Of a stretch of 34,649 nt of DNA, positions 6,615 through 14,786 are shown in pieces. The notes below the pieces were generated by a model. It was not told where the DNA came from. It made no database searches and worked only from the letters and a program-made list of their open reading frames with translations. Source of the stretch: Chloroflexota bacterium (GTDB lineage Bacteria; Chloroflexota; Anaerolineae; Anaerolineales; UBA11657). Position numbers and translations under genes: made by a program. The stretch lies in NCBI GenBank assembly GCA_003670425.1, contig QWRL01000006.1, positions 1 through 34,649 on the forward strand, given 5' to 3'. Within the stretch, counting starts at the first letter, position 1; each line of letters begins with the position of its first letter.

Positions 6615-8195
6615 CTAGATTAACTGGGAGAGTTGCCGAGCAGCCACCTGTAAATTCTCCAACTCAACCCGGCTAGCTGTGACGCCTGCCTCGATTTGGT
6701 GCGTAGCGCCCGCGGGGCTGGTGAGCACTTCGAAGCCCGCCTGCAACGTTGCAACCTGCTCCTGCATGTCAAGCAAGCTCTGCTGGGCGCGCCCGGTGGC
6801 CGTGTGCAGCGCAGTCACAAGTTCCTCAAAGACCGCTGCACTTTGCTGTGCCTGCTCTACGGTGTCTGCGAGCTGCGGGGTGCCGGTGTCCGCATCTAGC
6901 GCTGATGCCCCCGTGCTGTTTTCAAGCTCCGCCACGAGTTTCTGGATGTGGTCTTCAGACTTGCGGCTCTCATCTGCGAGGCGGCGGATGTCGGTGGCTA
7001 CCACGGCAAAGCCTTTGCCATGTTCGCCACTGCGCGTGGCCGCAACTGCCGCGCGGCGTGCCAGCAAGTTTGACTGGGCGACAAACTCACCAACACAGCT
7101 GCTGAGGGAGCCGATTTGCGTATGATGCCCGGCCAGATGCAACAGCTGTTCGGCGTTGGCCCGCAGCTGCGCCTGCAGCCCGCCCAAGACAGCAAGCGTA
7201 TCCTGCCCAACCGCGCGCGCGCTTTGCGCAGTGGTCACCGATGCAGTACTGGTATCGGCGAGGGCGTTGTGCAGCTCTTCGAATGCTGCCGCGCAGCCGG
7301 CAAATGCGGCGCTTTGGGCTTGCATCACGGCAGCGCTGTTGTCCGCGGCCGCAGCCTGCTGCAGCACCGTCAGCGCCACCTGTTCAGAGTTGGCGCTTAC
7401 CGTGCTGGCAGCGGCCGTCATGGAATTAATGGCGGCACCCAGCGACCGGCGCAAGGACACCTTGCTGAACTGGTAGAGCGCCGCAAGCACCAGCACCAAC
7501 CCCGCACCCACGGCCAGCAAACCAGTGCTGCCGCCGGCCGGGGCCGCACCCGCGCGATCCTGCAGCTGCTGGCGCGCTATTTGAGCCGCCGCCTCCATCA
7601 CCGCGCGATGTTCTGCGTAGACCGGCGCTAGCTCAAGATTGAACACGCGCGCTGCCAGCTCTGGCGCCACGGCCAGCGCCGGCACCAGCCGCGTGCGGAA
7701 CAACGAGAAAAAGAGCTGCGCCGATTCATCAGCAGTTTGCAGCAATGTTTTCAAATCCCCGTCCGGCTGGTTTGCCTGCCAGTATTCGTGGCGCGCTACA
7801 AATTCTTCCTGCAGCACCGCCATGCGCTCCACCAGCGCAGCCTGTTGCCCGGGGTCAGTTGCAAGGATGAGGGCGCCGGCAGTGGCGTAGCTTTCCATGA
7901 GGTGCGCCGGCGGCGGCAAAATATCCGCGAGCAGCGCGTTGTCTGTGCTGATCTGCGCGTAGAGCGCGGCCGGCATGCTGCCCGTGTCTGCGCTTAGCAA
8001 TGCCACAAGCGCCGGTATAAGTACGGCCGCAACGCTGGCCGCAAAAAAAATGGTCAGCATGCTGCGCAGACTTAAATTCTGCGCCCGGGCCGACAACCCA
8101 GCCAGCCGAGTTCTGGCAGCCGGGCTTATGCGGGCGGCAACAGGTTGCAACAGGCGCGAGACAAATCCAGGAGTATTAGTTGCGTTCACAATCAT
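6615..8195 (-). CDS. Methyl-accepting-chemotaxis-like receptor with degenerate signalling tip
   Basis: Predicted membrane receptor of 526 residues. It has one transmembrane helix at about 46-68, an extracytoplasmic helical region 69-223, a second helix at about 224-243, then a long Ala/Gln-rich coiled coil. The cytoplasmic hairpin is recognisable at 369-411: QSNLLARRAAVAATRSGEHG followed by KGFAVVATDIRRLADES. In ordinary receptors the tip reads close to NLLALNAAIEAARAGE; here the Asn and the Glu of that stretch are Arg381 and Ala385, while Arg388 and Glu391 are kept. No clear HAMP domain is seen after the second helix. It starts 4 nt after the CheA-like gene's stop, so the two are co-translated partners. 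It may be a non-chemotactic sensor that works only with its neighbour. Confidence 0.75.
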   Translation of the reverse strand: MIVNATNTPGFVSRLLQPVAARISPAARTRLAGLSARAQNLSLRSMLTIFFAASVAAVLIPALVALLSADTGSMPAALYAQISTDNALLADILPPPAHLMESYATAGALILATDPGQQAALVERMAVLQEEFVARHEYWQANQPDGDLKTLLQTADESAQLFFSLFRTRLVPALAVAPELAARVFNLELAPVYAEHRAVMEAAAQIARQQLQDRAGAAPAGGSTGLLAVGAGLVLVLAALYQFSKVSLRRSLGAAINSMTAAASTVSANSEQVALTVLQQAAAADNSAAVMQAQSAAFAGCAAAFEELHNALADTSTASVTTAQSARAVGQDTLAVLGGLQAQLRANAEQLLHLAGHHTQIGSLSSCVGEFVAQSNLLARRAAVAATRSGEHGKGFAVVATDIRRLADESRKSEDHIQKLVAELENSTGASALDADTGTPQLADTVEQAQQSAAVFEELVTALHTATGRAQQSLLDMQEQVATLQAGFEVLTSPAGATHQIEAGVTASRVELENLQVAARQLSQLI

Positions 8196-8199
8196 ATTC

Positions 8200-10608
8200 T
8201 CACTCTGGCTTTAGTTCCACAGATGCAACAGCCGACCCACCAAGTACACCGCTACCCTCAGTGGCACGGGCGCGGGCAGCGGCAAACAGGTCGGCGGGGT
8301 GCAGCACAATGCAAACTTCGCCGGTGCCCAAAATGGCGCTGCCGCGCACGGTGCGCACGCGCTCAAGAATTGGGCTGTGCTGAATGACGGCCACGTCTTG
8401 CACGCCCGCCACGCTGTCCACCAGCACGCCCAGCCGCTCGGCGCCCGCCTGCATGATGATGCACGGCCACGCCACCGCGCTGCCGCGCACCTGCGCCACC
8501 GACTGCGCTTGTCGCAGCATTAGCAGCTCCTCCAACATCACCACCGAAACCGGCTGGCGATTTTCGCGGATTGTCTCGTGCCCGGCCATTATTAAAATAT
8601 CGTTGGCGGTGACAAGGCGGGTGGTCTCCACGGCTGCGCTCGGGATGGCGTAGCTGTGGTTGCCCACGCGCACCACAATCACCGGTGTGGTGGCCGTGCC
8701 AATTGGCAGCTGGATGGCAATCACCGAACCGCTGCCCGGCGTTGATTGCACCTGCAACGACCCGTTCAGGCGCAGCACTGCCGCGCGCGCAGCGTCCATG
8801 CCTGCATCCGTTGCGTTTAACCCCTGTAAAACTTGTGGTTCGGACGCCGCAAAAGTGGGCGTTGCGTTCGCGTCTTCTGCGCGCAGTAAATTTTTCCGCA
8901 GTCCCTTGTGCTTGATGGCTGGCTCGTTGAGTGCGGCGCCGTCATCAGTTATTTCAACGATCAACCTGGTGGTGGTCTGCCGCGCCTGCAGGTGGATGGT
9001 GGCGGTGGCGGGCTTGCCAGCCCGCACGCGCTGCGCTGGCAGCTCCAGGCTGTTTTCCACGACATGGCGCAAGATGTGCTTGATCACATCTGCAAGCTCT
9101 TCACAGGTGTGCATGTCTGCCGTGAGCTCGCCGCCCGCCATCACCAGCTGCACATCTTTGGATAGGCTGCGCGCGATGCCGTGCAGCATGCGCGGAAGAC
9201 GGCTGAAGATACTTGATAGCGGCAGCATGCCCAATGCGTGGATGTGTACCGTCAGATCGCGCACCAGCACGCTGAGCTGCGCATTATTGTTATAGGTGCT
9301 GCCGCGCAGCTGGCCCAGCGTGGTGCCCAGCTGCTCAAGATTCTGCACCTGCTGCTTTTTCAGATTATCGGATTGGGCCACAGCATCCCTTGTGCCGCGC
9401 ATCGATTCTTCCCAGAAGCCCACCAGCTGCTCCACCTGTTTGAGCAGCATGCTCACCTGTGCATGCAGCGCGGCTACTTTGCCGGCGCCCGGCCGCAGCG
9501 CGTCTACTTGCGCGGCAGCCATACTGGCGGCAGTTGTGCCGGTCACCGCCCCAACTGCAATGTTGGTGGAATGTTTGTGCACGGCAGGCGTGGCGTCCAG
9601 AGCAGACTGCGCTGGCTCGTTCACGATGATGCCGCCGTGCCGCAGCAAAACCGAAATGTTTAGGATGCAGAGCTCATGATCATCAAATGCGGCCGTGCCG
9701 CTGATGAAGCTGCTGCCAGAACTTTGCGTGACTGGCGCCGGATGGCAGTGCTGCGGGTCAATGTAGAGCACTGCAATTACTGCATCTACCAGCAGCCCAG
9801 CTGTGAACTCCGGCAGCGTTACCACCACCACGCTGCCACTGTGCCCGCCATCTTGTGCGGCGGCCGGCAGGCGCAGCGCATGGCGGATATCCACCACCGT
9901 CAAGATCTCGCCGCGCAGATTCATGTTGCCCACAATGTGCGCTGGGCAACAAGGCACCGTGGCCACACTGCCCAATTCGCAAAACTCGCGCACCAGATCC
10001 AGCTCTAGTCCGTAATACTCGTGGTTGATTGTGACTACTGCCAGGCCCAGCGGCTTGGCGGTGGCAGCAGCTGCAGCTTGCGGCCGCAGCGCGGCGGCGC
10101 GCTGCCGAAAAACTGCCAGTGCATCCAGCCCGCCGGCTGGTGCAAAACGCAGCGCACCCGTATCCGCTGGCTGCTGCTGCGCTGCCAGCAAGGGCCACAG
10201 TTCGCCGTACCGCAGCAGCCAGCCAATTTGTGCGCCCAGCCTGGCCATGCGCGTAGCCAACCGCAGCGCAACCGATTCGTCAAAGTCCGGCACGGGCACG
10301 AGGTCTGCAGTAGAGATCAATTTCATGTCCAGCACTTCATTTGCCAGAATACCCAGCGGACCGCGGCTGCCATTTAACAGCAGCACGCGGTCCGCCAACT
10401 GCACGCTGCCATCCGGGCGCCCCAGCTGTTCGCTGAGGTTTATCACCGGCACCGTGACGCCGCGCAGATTGAAAACGCCGGACACGCACGCCGCCTGCTC
10501 CGGCACCACTGTTAGCTCGGGCACCGGCAGCACCGAGTGCATTTCCGCAGCAGCCACAACAAACAGCGTGTTTTGAAACCGGAATGAAATGTGCGGTTCT
10601 TGTTCCAT
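8200..10608 (-). CDS. CheW-CheW-CheA-like protein lacking the phosphotransfer domain
   Basis: This 802-residue cytoplasmic protein looks like a chemotaxis scaffold built from CheA and CheW parts. In order: CheW-like domain about 5-145 (with GVFNLRGVTVPVINLSE), a second CheW domain about 185-325 (GNMNLRGEILTVVDIR), a coiled-coil/P3-like segment about 375-475 (MLPLSSIFSRLPRMLHGIAR), a GHKL ATPase-like domain about 480-637, and a C-terminal CheW-like P5 domain about 642-782. There is no N-terminal Hpt (P1) domain with a phosphorylatable histidine and no receiver domain. The ATPase N-box, usually near HLVRNAIDHGIE, reads HILRHVVENSLE, so the Mg-chelating Asn is replaced; DDG (555-557) and GSGS (625-628) survive. 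I prefer the ATG at 10608 to an upstream TTG at 10701. No cheY, cheB or cheR is nearby. Confidence 0.78.
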   Translation of the reverse strand: MEQEPHISFRFQNTLFVVAAAEMHSVLPVPELTVVPEQAACVSGVFNLRGVTVPVINLSEQLGRPDGSVQLADRVLLLNGSRGPLGILANEVLDMKLISTADLVPVPDFDESVALRLATRMARLGAQIGWLLRYGELWPLLAAQQQPADTGALRFAPAGGLDALAVFRQRAAALRPQAAAAATAKPLGLAVVTINHEYYGLELDLVREFCELGSVATVPCCPAHIVGNMNLRGEILTVVDIRHALRLPAAAQDGGHSGSVVVVTLPEFTAGLLVDAVIAVLYIDPQHCHPAPVTQSSGSSFISGTAAFDDHELCILNISVLLRHGGIIVNEPAQSALDATPAVHKHSTNIAVGAVTGTTAASMAAAQVDALRPGAGKVAALHAQVSMLLKQVEQLVGFWEESMRGTRDAVAQSDNLKKQQVQNLEQLGTTLGQLRGSTYNNNAQLSVLVRDLTVHIHALGMLPLSSIFSRLPRMLHGIARSLSKDVQLVMAGGELTADMHTCEELADVIKHILRHVVENSLELPAQRVRAGKPATATIHLQARQTTTRLIVEITDDGAALNEPAIKHKGLRKNLLRAEDANATPTFAASEPQVLQGLNATDAGMDAARAAVLRLNGSLQVQSTPGSGSVIAIQLPIGTATTPVIVVRVGNHSYAIPSAAVETTRLVTANDILIMAGHETIRENRQPVSVVMLEELLMLRQAQSVAQVRGSAVAWPCIIMQAGAERLGVLVDSVAGVQDVAVIQHSPILERVRTVRGSAILGTGEVCIVLHPADLFAAARARATEGSGVLGGSAVASVELKPE

Positions 10609-10623
10609 TAATTTATGAGCGCA

Positions 10624-10654
10624 CAGGTGCGCCCGGTCACTCGCCCGGTACCTG
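10624..10654. repeat. Direct repeats within inverted arms upstream of the CheA-like gene
   Basis: CGCCCGGT occurs twice with a 12-nt period, inside the inverted arms CAGGT and ACCTG. The element lies 16-46 nt before the ATG of the CheA-like gene, where a regulator or RNA structure could act. Confidence 0.35.
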
Positions 10655-11042
10655 CAATACCAATGGAAGGAAGTTATCGGCAAATCAGGCTTTTTCTGCA
10701 AATGGTTGCAGCATTTAAGCGCTTTACCGCGCCCAAAAAATAGCGGGGATTGACGGCGCTTTACTTTTCTGGGGTCTCGGAGCGGGCGTTAATGTGCAGA
10801 AATCACGCTGTAATTTGCAAATACTGGAAAGTGCCTGAATTAAAGCGTAAATTTATTAGCCGCGGGCAGCCGGGCGAATGGCGCCGCCTTGAAGCAGCTA
10901 CCTCCTTCATATCAATTGGCGCACTCAAAACGAGCGACGCGCCACCTGTCAGCTTTGCCGTTGTGGGTTTGCGCTGGCAGTGCCATCGACGCGGTGGGGG
11001 CAGCGCCCGGCGTGCCGGCGGCATTCTTGCCCGCAAGCGGGG

Positions 11043-11064
11043 CAGCCGCTGTAATGAGCGGCTG
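11043..11064 (-). terminator. Hairpin after the acylase gene
   Basis: Perfect 8-bp arms CAGCCGCT (11043-11050) and AGCGGCTG (11057-11064) with a 6-nt loop begin 3 nt beyond the acylase stop. No T-run follows. Confidence 0.45.
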
Positions 11065-11067
11065 TGG

Positions 11068-13434
11068 TTACTTGCTGCGCGGCACCAGCACCAGCACTGC
11101 GCCCTGCACCTGCGCCCGGCCAAATGTCATGGGCAGGTACTCCACCGCCTGATGGCGCGAAATCAAATCTGCGTAGTGCGCACTGAGCACATTGCCGGAC
11201 TGGCCGGTGGTGTTGATGAAACGATCCGCATTGGGGTCCGCCATATCAATCAGCTGGCGATAGCTGGCCAGATGATTTTGCAAGAACGGGCTGGTGAACG
11301 AATAGCCGGCCTCGTTGACGGTATAGCTGTCGCCGCCATTGGCAATCTGGCGATGGAACAATGGCTTGAGCACCGCCACCTCGCTGAATGGCTTGTGCGG
11401 GAATTGCGTCTTGTGCAGTTGGCCCCATTGCCAGTTGTTCATGTTGGAGCCGGCCAGCTTTTCCAGCTGGTCCAGTGCGCGCTCCAGCGCTGTGTGCGCT
11501 GCAGCCGCGCAGTCCTCACGCGGCACGCTGAGCACATCGTCACACCAGTTGCTGCGTGCGTCGCCCAGCACTGCGGCCAGATAAACGGGATGCTTGCGCT
11601 TCGCAAATTGTTCGTACAAGTCGCCGTGCAGCTCGTCTTCAAACAATACGCGCCCGATCTGGTAAAACCACGCCTCATAAATTGTGGCGGGCACACTGTC
11701 CTGCGCCAGCGTGCCATCCCAGGCTTTGAGCTGCGCCAGCGCCTGCTCTTCTCGCGGCTCTTCCGGCTGCACCGCCTGCAGGAACGGCAGCAGCTCGCGC
11801 GCCTGCGCACTGCGCTGATCGCCCTGGATGCGCGCCATGTCGGCCAAAGTCAGCTTGTCGCTGTCGCCTGCCAGCTGCAGCAGCAGCTCGGTGATGCGCT
11901 GGGCGCGATATGGCGGCGCCCAGTCATTTGTGATGAAGTACGGATAGTCATCGCCCACCACGCGGTTGTTGGCGGTGACGATGTAACCGGCCGCAGGGTT
12001 GAAGGCCTGCGGCAGCTTGTCGAATGGAATGTAGCCGGTCCACTCATACTGGCTGTCCCAGCCGGGCACCGGCACGCTGCCATCGCCTTGCGCACGAATG
12101 GGGATGCGCCCCGGCCCGATGTAGCCGATGTTGCCGAGGTTGTCTGCGAAGACCATGTTTTGGCTGGGAGCCACAAAGTCTTTCAGCGCTGTGCGAAACT
12201 GATCCCAGTTGCCGGCGTAAGCTGCGCCGATAAATGCGTTCAGCGTTGTGTCTCCGGCATCCAGGGCGGTCCAACGCAGCGCCAATGGCTGGCCGGCGCT
12301 GCCCACCACGTCGCTGATCAGCGGCCCATGGCGCGTACTGCGAGCCGCATATTGGAGCGGCTCCTCCACATCCTTCACGCGGATGATCTCTTCCACAATC
12401 GTCAGATCCACAAACTTTCCATCAACCTCGTACTGGTTGGGGTTGTCCGGATTTAAGCGCTCGATGTACAGGTCTTGCACATCCGGCCCGAGGTTGGTGA
12501 GGCCCCACGCAATGTCATTGTTGTGGCCAATGATGACGCCGGGTATGCCGGGCAGTGAGGCGCCGGTTACATGCAGCTTGTCGCCCTGCAGCTCCACCAG
12601 ATACCAGATGGCCGGGATTTGGCTGCCCAGATGCGGATCATTGGCCAGCATGGGCTTGCCGCTGGCAGTGCGGCTGCCGGCCACCACCCAGCTGTTGCTG
12701 CCGGCGTTGATGCCGCCCAAGTGCAGCATGGATTGCAGGCTGTCGTCCAGGCGCAGCAGTGCGCTGGCTGCGCTGTCATCCAAGCCCGCCAAAATAGCGG
12801 GCGCGTTTTGCGGATAGCCCGGCAGCAGGGCAGCCGCACGCTTGGCGCCCACAGCCGGCAAGAGGCGCGCGCGCAGCAGTTCGGAGTCCCAGTTGCCGCC
12901 CAGGTCCCACATCATCATCTTGGACCACACCAAAGAGTCGTACACCGTCCACGGCTCGGGCTGCACGCCAAGGATCACAAACTCCAGCGGCAGCATTTGG
13001 TTCTCGCCCAGCCAGGCGTTGATGCCGGCGGTGTACGCCTCCAGTACGGCCTTGGATTGCGGATTGAGCGCGTCAAAGGCGCTGCGCGCAGCGCGGTAAA
13101 AACCAACCGTGCGCAAAAACTTGTCCGTGTCGAGCGTGGCCTTGCCCAGCATTTCGCTCAGGCGGCCGGCGCCGGTGCGGCGCTGAAACTCCATTTGAAA
13201 CATGCGGTCCTGCGCGTGCACATAGCCCTGCGCAAAAAATGCGTCATGGTCGGTGGAGGCAAAGATGTGCGGGATGCCAGCGGCATCGCGCACCACTTCC
13301 ACCTGGCCATCAAGGCCGGCAATGGTGGTGGTGCCGCGGGTTTTGGGCAGGCTGAGGCTGAGCACCAGCCAGGCGGAGAGCAGCAGCGCTACAAACACGC
13401 CAACAACAATCAGGGCAATCCGGAGTTTGCGCAT
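11068..13434 (-). CDS. Penicillin acylase family protein (Ntn hydrolase, peptidase S45), membrane-anchored
   Basis: Predicted amidase of the penicillin acylase superfamily, which also includes acyl-homoserine-lactone acylases. It is made as one chain and cut autocatalytically into alpha and beta subunits, freeing the nucleophilic serine. The 788-residue protein has an N-terminal hydrophobic anchor (about residues 5-29), then DAAGIPHIFASTDHDAFFAQGYVHAQDRMFQM. The processing site is NAGSNSWVVAGSRT, with Ser246 as the expected beta-chain nucleophile, followed by MLANDPHLG. Further family blocks are HNNDIAWGLTN and GYIVTANNRVV. Length and order fit the family. It should act outside the membrane. 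The natural substrate (beta-lactam, acyl-homoserine lactone or other acyl amide) cannot be told from sequence. It lies 80 nt downstream of recF on the same strand. Confidence 0.92.
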   Translation of the reverse strand: MRKLRIALIVVGVFVALLLSAWLVLSLSLPKTRGTTTIAGLDGQVEVVRDAAGIPHIFASTDHDAFFAQGYVHAQDRMFQMEFQRRTGAGRLSEMLGKATLDTDKFLRTVGFYRAARSAFDALNPQSKAVLEAYTAGINAWLGENQMLPLEFVILGVQPEPWTVYDSLVWSKMMMWDLGGNWDSELLRARLLPAVGAKRAAALLPGYPQNAPAILAGLDDSAASALLRLDDSLQSMLHLGGINAGSNSWVVAGSRTASGKPMLANDPHLGSQIPAIWYLVELQGDKLHVTGASLPGIPGVIIGHNNDIAWGLTNLGPDVQDLYIERLNPDNPNQYEVDGKFVDLTIVEEIIRVKDVEEPLQYAARSTRHGPLISDVVGSAGQPLALRWTALDAGDTTLNAFIGAAYAGNWDQFRTALKDFVAPSQNMVFADNLGNIGYIGPGRIPIRAQGDGSVPVPGWDSQYEWTGYIPFDKLPQAFNPAAGYIVTANNRVVGDDYPYFITNDWAPPYRAQRITELLLQLAGDSDKLTLADMARIQGDQRSAQARELLPFLQAVQPEEPREEQALAQLKAWDGTLAQDSVPATIYEAWFYQIGRVLFEDELHGDLYEQFAKRKHPVYLAAVLGDARSNWCDDVLSVPREDCAAAAHTALERALDQLEKLAGSNMNNWQWGQLHKTQFPHKPFSEVAVLKPLFHRQIANGGDSYTVNEAGYSFTSPFLQNHLASYRQLIDMADPNADRFINTTGQSGNVLSAHYADLISRHQAVEYLPMTFGRAQVQGAVLVLVPRSK

Positions 13435-13466
13435 GCGGGTTCTTAATCGGCGCGAATATGTTTTGC

Positions 13467-13482
13467 GCAGCGCTTGCGCTGC
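13467..13482 (-). terminator. Hairpin between recF and the acylase gene
   Basis: The perfect arms GCAGCGC (13467-13473) and GCGCTGC (13476-13482) could fold as a 6-bp stem with a 4-nt loop downstream of recF. No U-tract follows. Confidence 0.35.
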
Positions 13483-13514
13483 CCATCTCGGCTGCGAATT
13501 TTACAACACGAGCT

Positions 13515-14717
13515 TTAGGGCCGTTGCTGCACAGTGCCGGCCAGCACCTCCCAGACCTGGGCGTGCGCACGGAACGGCGCGTCAAAGAGATTCGCGTCGG
13601 CAGTTGTCAGCAGCAGCTGCTCGGCGCCGGTGACGTGGCGCAGCAGCTGGGAGCGGCGCTGCTGGTCCAGCTCGGCCAGCACTTCATCCAGCAGCAGAAT
13701 GGGCCACTCGCCGGTGCGCGTGTGCATCCATGCCATCTGCGCCAGCTTGAGTGCCAGAACGGCCGTGCGCCCCTGCCCGCGTGAGCCGTACAGCCCAAGG
13801 TCCACACCATCCTCCATAAAGCGCAGCTCATCCCGATGCGGCCCGATGAGGGTGGTGCCGCGCGCGGTTTCCGCGGCGCGCAGTGCACGCAGGCGCACCA
13901 GCATGCCGGCGGCAATTTCTTCGACGCCTGGCTGCGCTGGTGCAGCTTCAGCAAACATGCCCGGCTGCAGTGGCACGGCGGCGTAAGAAGGGCGGTAGTC
14001 AAGCCGCAGCTGTGCGCTGCCGCCCGCCAATTCGCGATGCAGTGGTGCAGCGTGTGTTTGAATTTCTGCGATGGCAAGCACGCGGCGTGCCAGCAGCTGC
14101 GCGCCGTGCAGGCACAGCTGCCCGTCCCAAAACTCCAGCTGCGCAGCGCCGTTGGAACGCCGGTCATGCAGCGCTTTTAGCAGTGCATTGCGCTGCGCCA
14201 GCACGCGCGTGTACGCGGCCAGCGCTGCCGCATAAGCGGCATCCACCTGGCACAGCGTTGCATCCAAATAATTGCGCCGCCCGCCCGGCCCGCCCTCAAT
14301 CAGCGCCATGTCCTGCGGCAAAAACAGCACCGCGTTCACCACGCCGGCCATGTCGCTCACGCGCTTTTTGGCGCCGTTGAGCAGCACCGTTTTGCGCAGG
14401 CGCGGCTCGCCGGCCGCGCCGGATGGCTGGCCCAGTTCCAGCCGCACCTCCAGCTTGCGCACACCGCCGGCGGCAGCCACCTCGGCTGCAATTTTCAAGT
14501 ATGGGTTGCTGTCGGTGCGCGCTGCGTCCCAGTGCAGCAGCTGCCGGTCCGTGGCAGCCTGCGGCGAGTGCGCTGCCGTCAGGTAATGTACGGCCTCCAG
14601 CAGGCTGGTTTTGCCCTGCCCGTTGCGGCCGCACAAAATTATTGCGCCCGGCGGGAACGCAGCTTCAAAGTGCCGGTAATTGCGAAAGTTGGTGAGCGCG
14701 AGATGTTGAAGGTGCAT
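13515..14717 (-). CDS. recF: DNA replication and repair protein RecF
   Basis: RecF is an SMC-like ATPase that loads RecA at single-strand gaps together with RecO and RecR. The 400-residue protein starts MHLQHLALTNFRNYRHFEAA, the classic RecF opening. It has Walker A GRNGQGKTS (residues 30-38), FLPQDMALIEGGPGGRRNYLD (a RecF-specific block), TLIGPHRDEL, a signature-like GSRGQGRTAVLALKLAQ, and Walker B ILLLDEVLAELD. Length is normal for a larger RecF. There is no obvious Shine-Dalgarno before the ATG. It is usually beside dnaN; here dnaN is on the same strand but far downstream, with chemosensory and sugar genes between. The upstream neighbour is a Ser/Thr kinase 69 nt away. Confidence 0.95.
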   Translation of the reverse strand: MHLQHLALTNFRNYRHFEAAFPPGAIILCGRNGQGKTSLLEAVHYLTAAHSPQAATDRQLLHWDAARTDSNPYLKIAAEVAAAGGVRKLEVRLELGQPSGAAGEPRLRKTVLLNGAKKRVSDMAGVVNAVLFLPQDMALIEGGPGGRRNYLDATLCQVDAAYAAALAAYTRVLAQRNALLKALHDRRSNGAAQLEFWDGQLCLHGAQLLARRVLAIAEIQTHAAPLHRELAGGSAQLRLDYRPSYAAVPLQPGMFAEAAPAQPGVEEIAAGMLVRLRALRAAETARGTTLIGPHRDELRFMEDGVDLGLYGSRGQGRTAVLALKLAQMAWMHTRTGEWPILLLDEVLAELDQQRRSQLLRHVTGAEQLLLTTADANLFDAPFRAHAQVWEVLAGTVQQRP

Positions 14718-14755
14718 TGGGCGGCGCGCCGTGCAAGCTGCGGCTAGCGGGCCGG

Positions 14756-14771
14756 TGCCGCATGCGCGGCA
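14756..14771 (-). terminator. Hairpin after the kinase-FGE gene
   Basis: TGCCGC (14756-14761) and GCGGCA (14766-14771) pair around an ATGC loop, 15 nt past the stop codon of the kinase gene. No U-tract. Confidence 0.35.
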
Positions 14772-14786
14772 GGGTTGCAGCAGGCG

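Larger units (their letters stand above)
10609..11067. other. Intergenic region between the CheA-like gene and the acylase gene
   Basis: About 459 nt with no supported gene. It contains two direct copies of CGCCCGGT (10630-10637 and 10642-10649, 12 nt apart) flanked by CAGGT/ACCTG arms (10624-10628 and 10650-10654), and the hairpin at 11043-11064 just after the acylase stop. An in-frame TTG at 10701 could extend the CheA-like protein by 31 residues, but that stretch has no family similarity. Confidence 0.45.

Noticed and set aside
10750..12456. 568-codon open frame on the plus strand opposite the acylase gene
   Set aside because: It lies antisense to a gene with clear family motifs, and its product is Arg/His/Gln-rich with no recognisable domain. 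Long antisense frames are common in GC-rich DNA.
12571..13446. 291-codon plus-strand open frame opposite the acylase N-terminus
   Set aside because: Shadow of the acylase reading frame.
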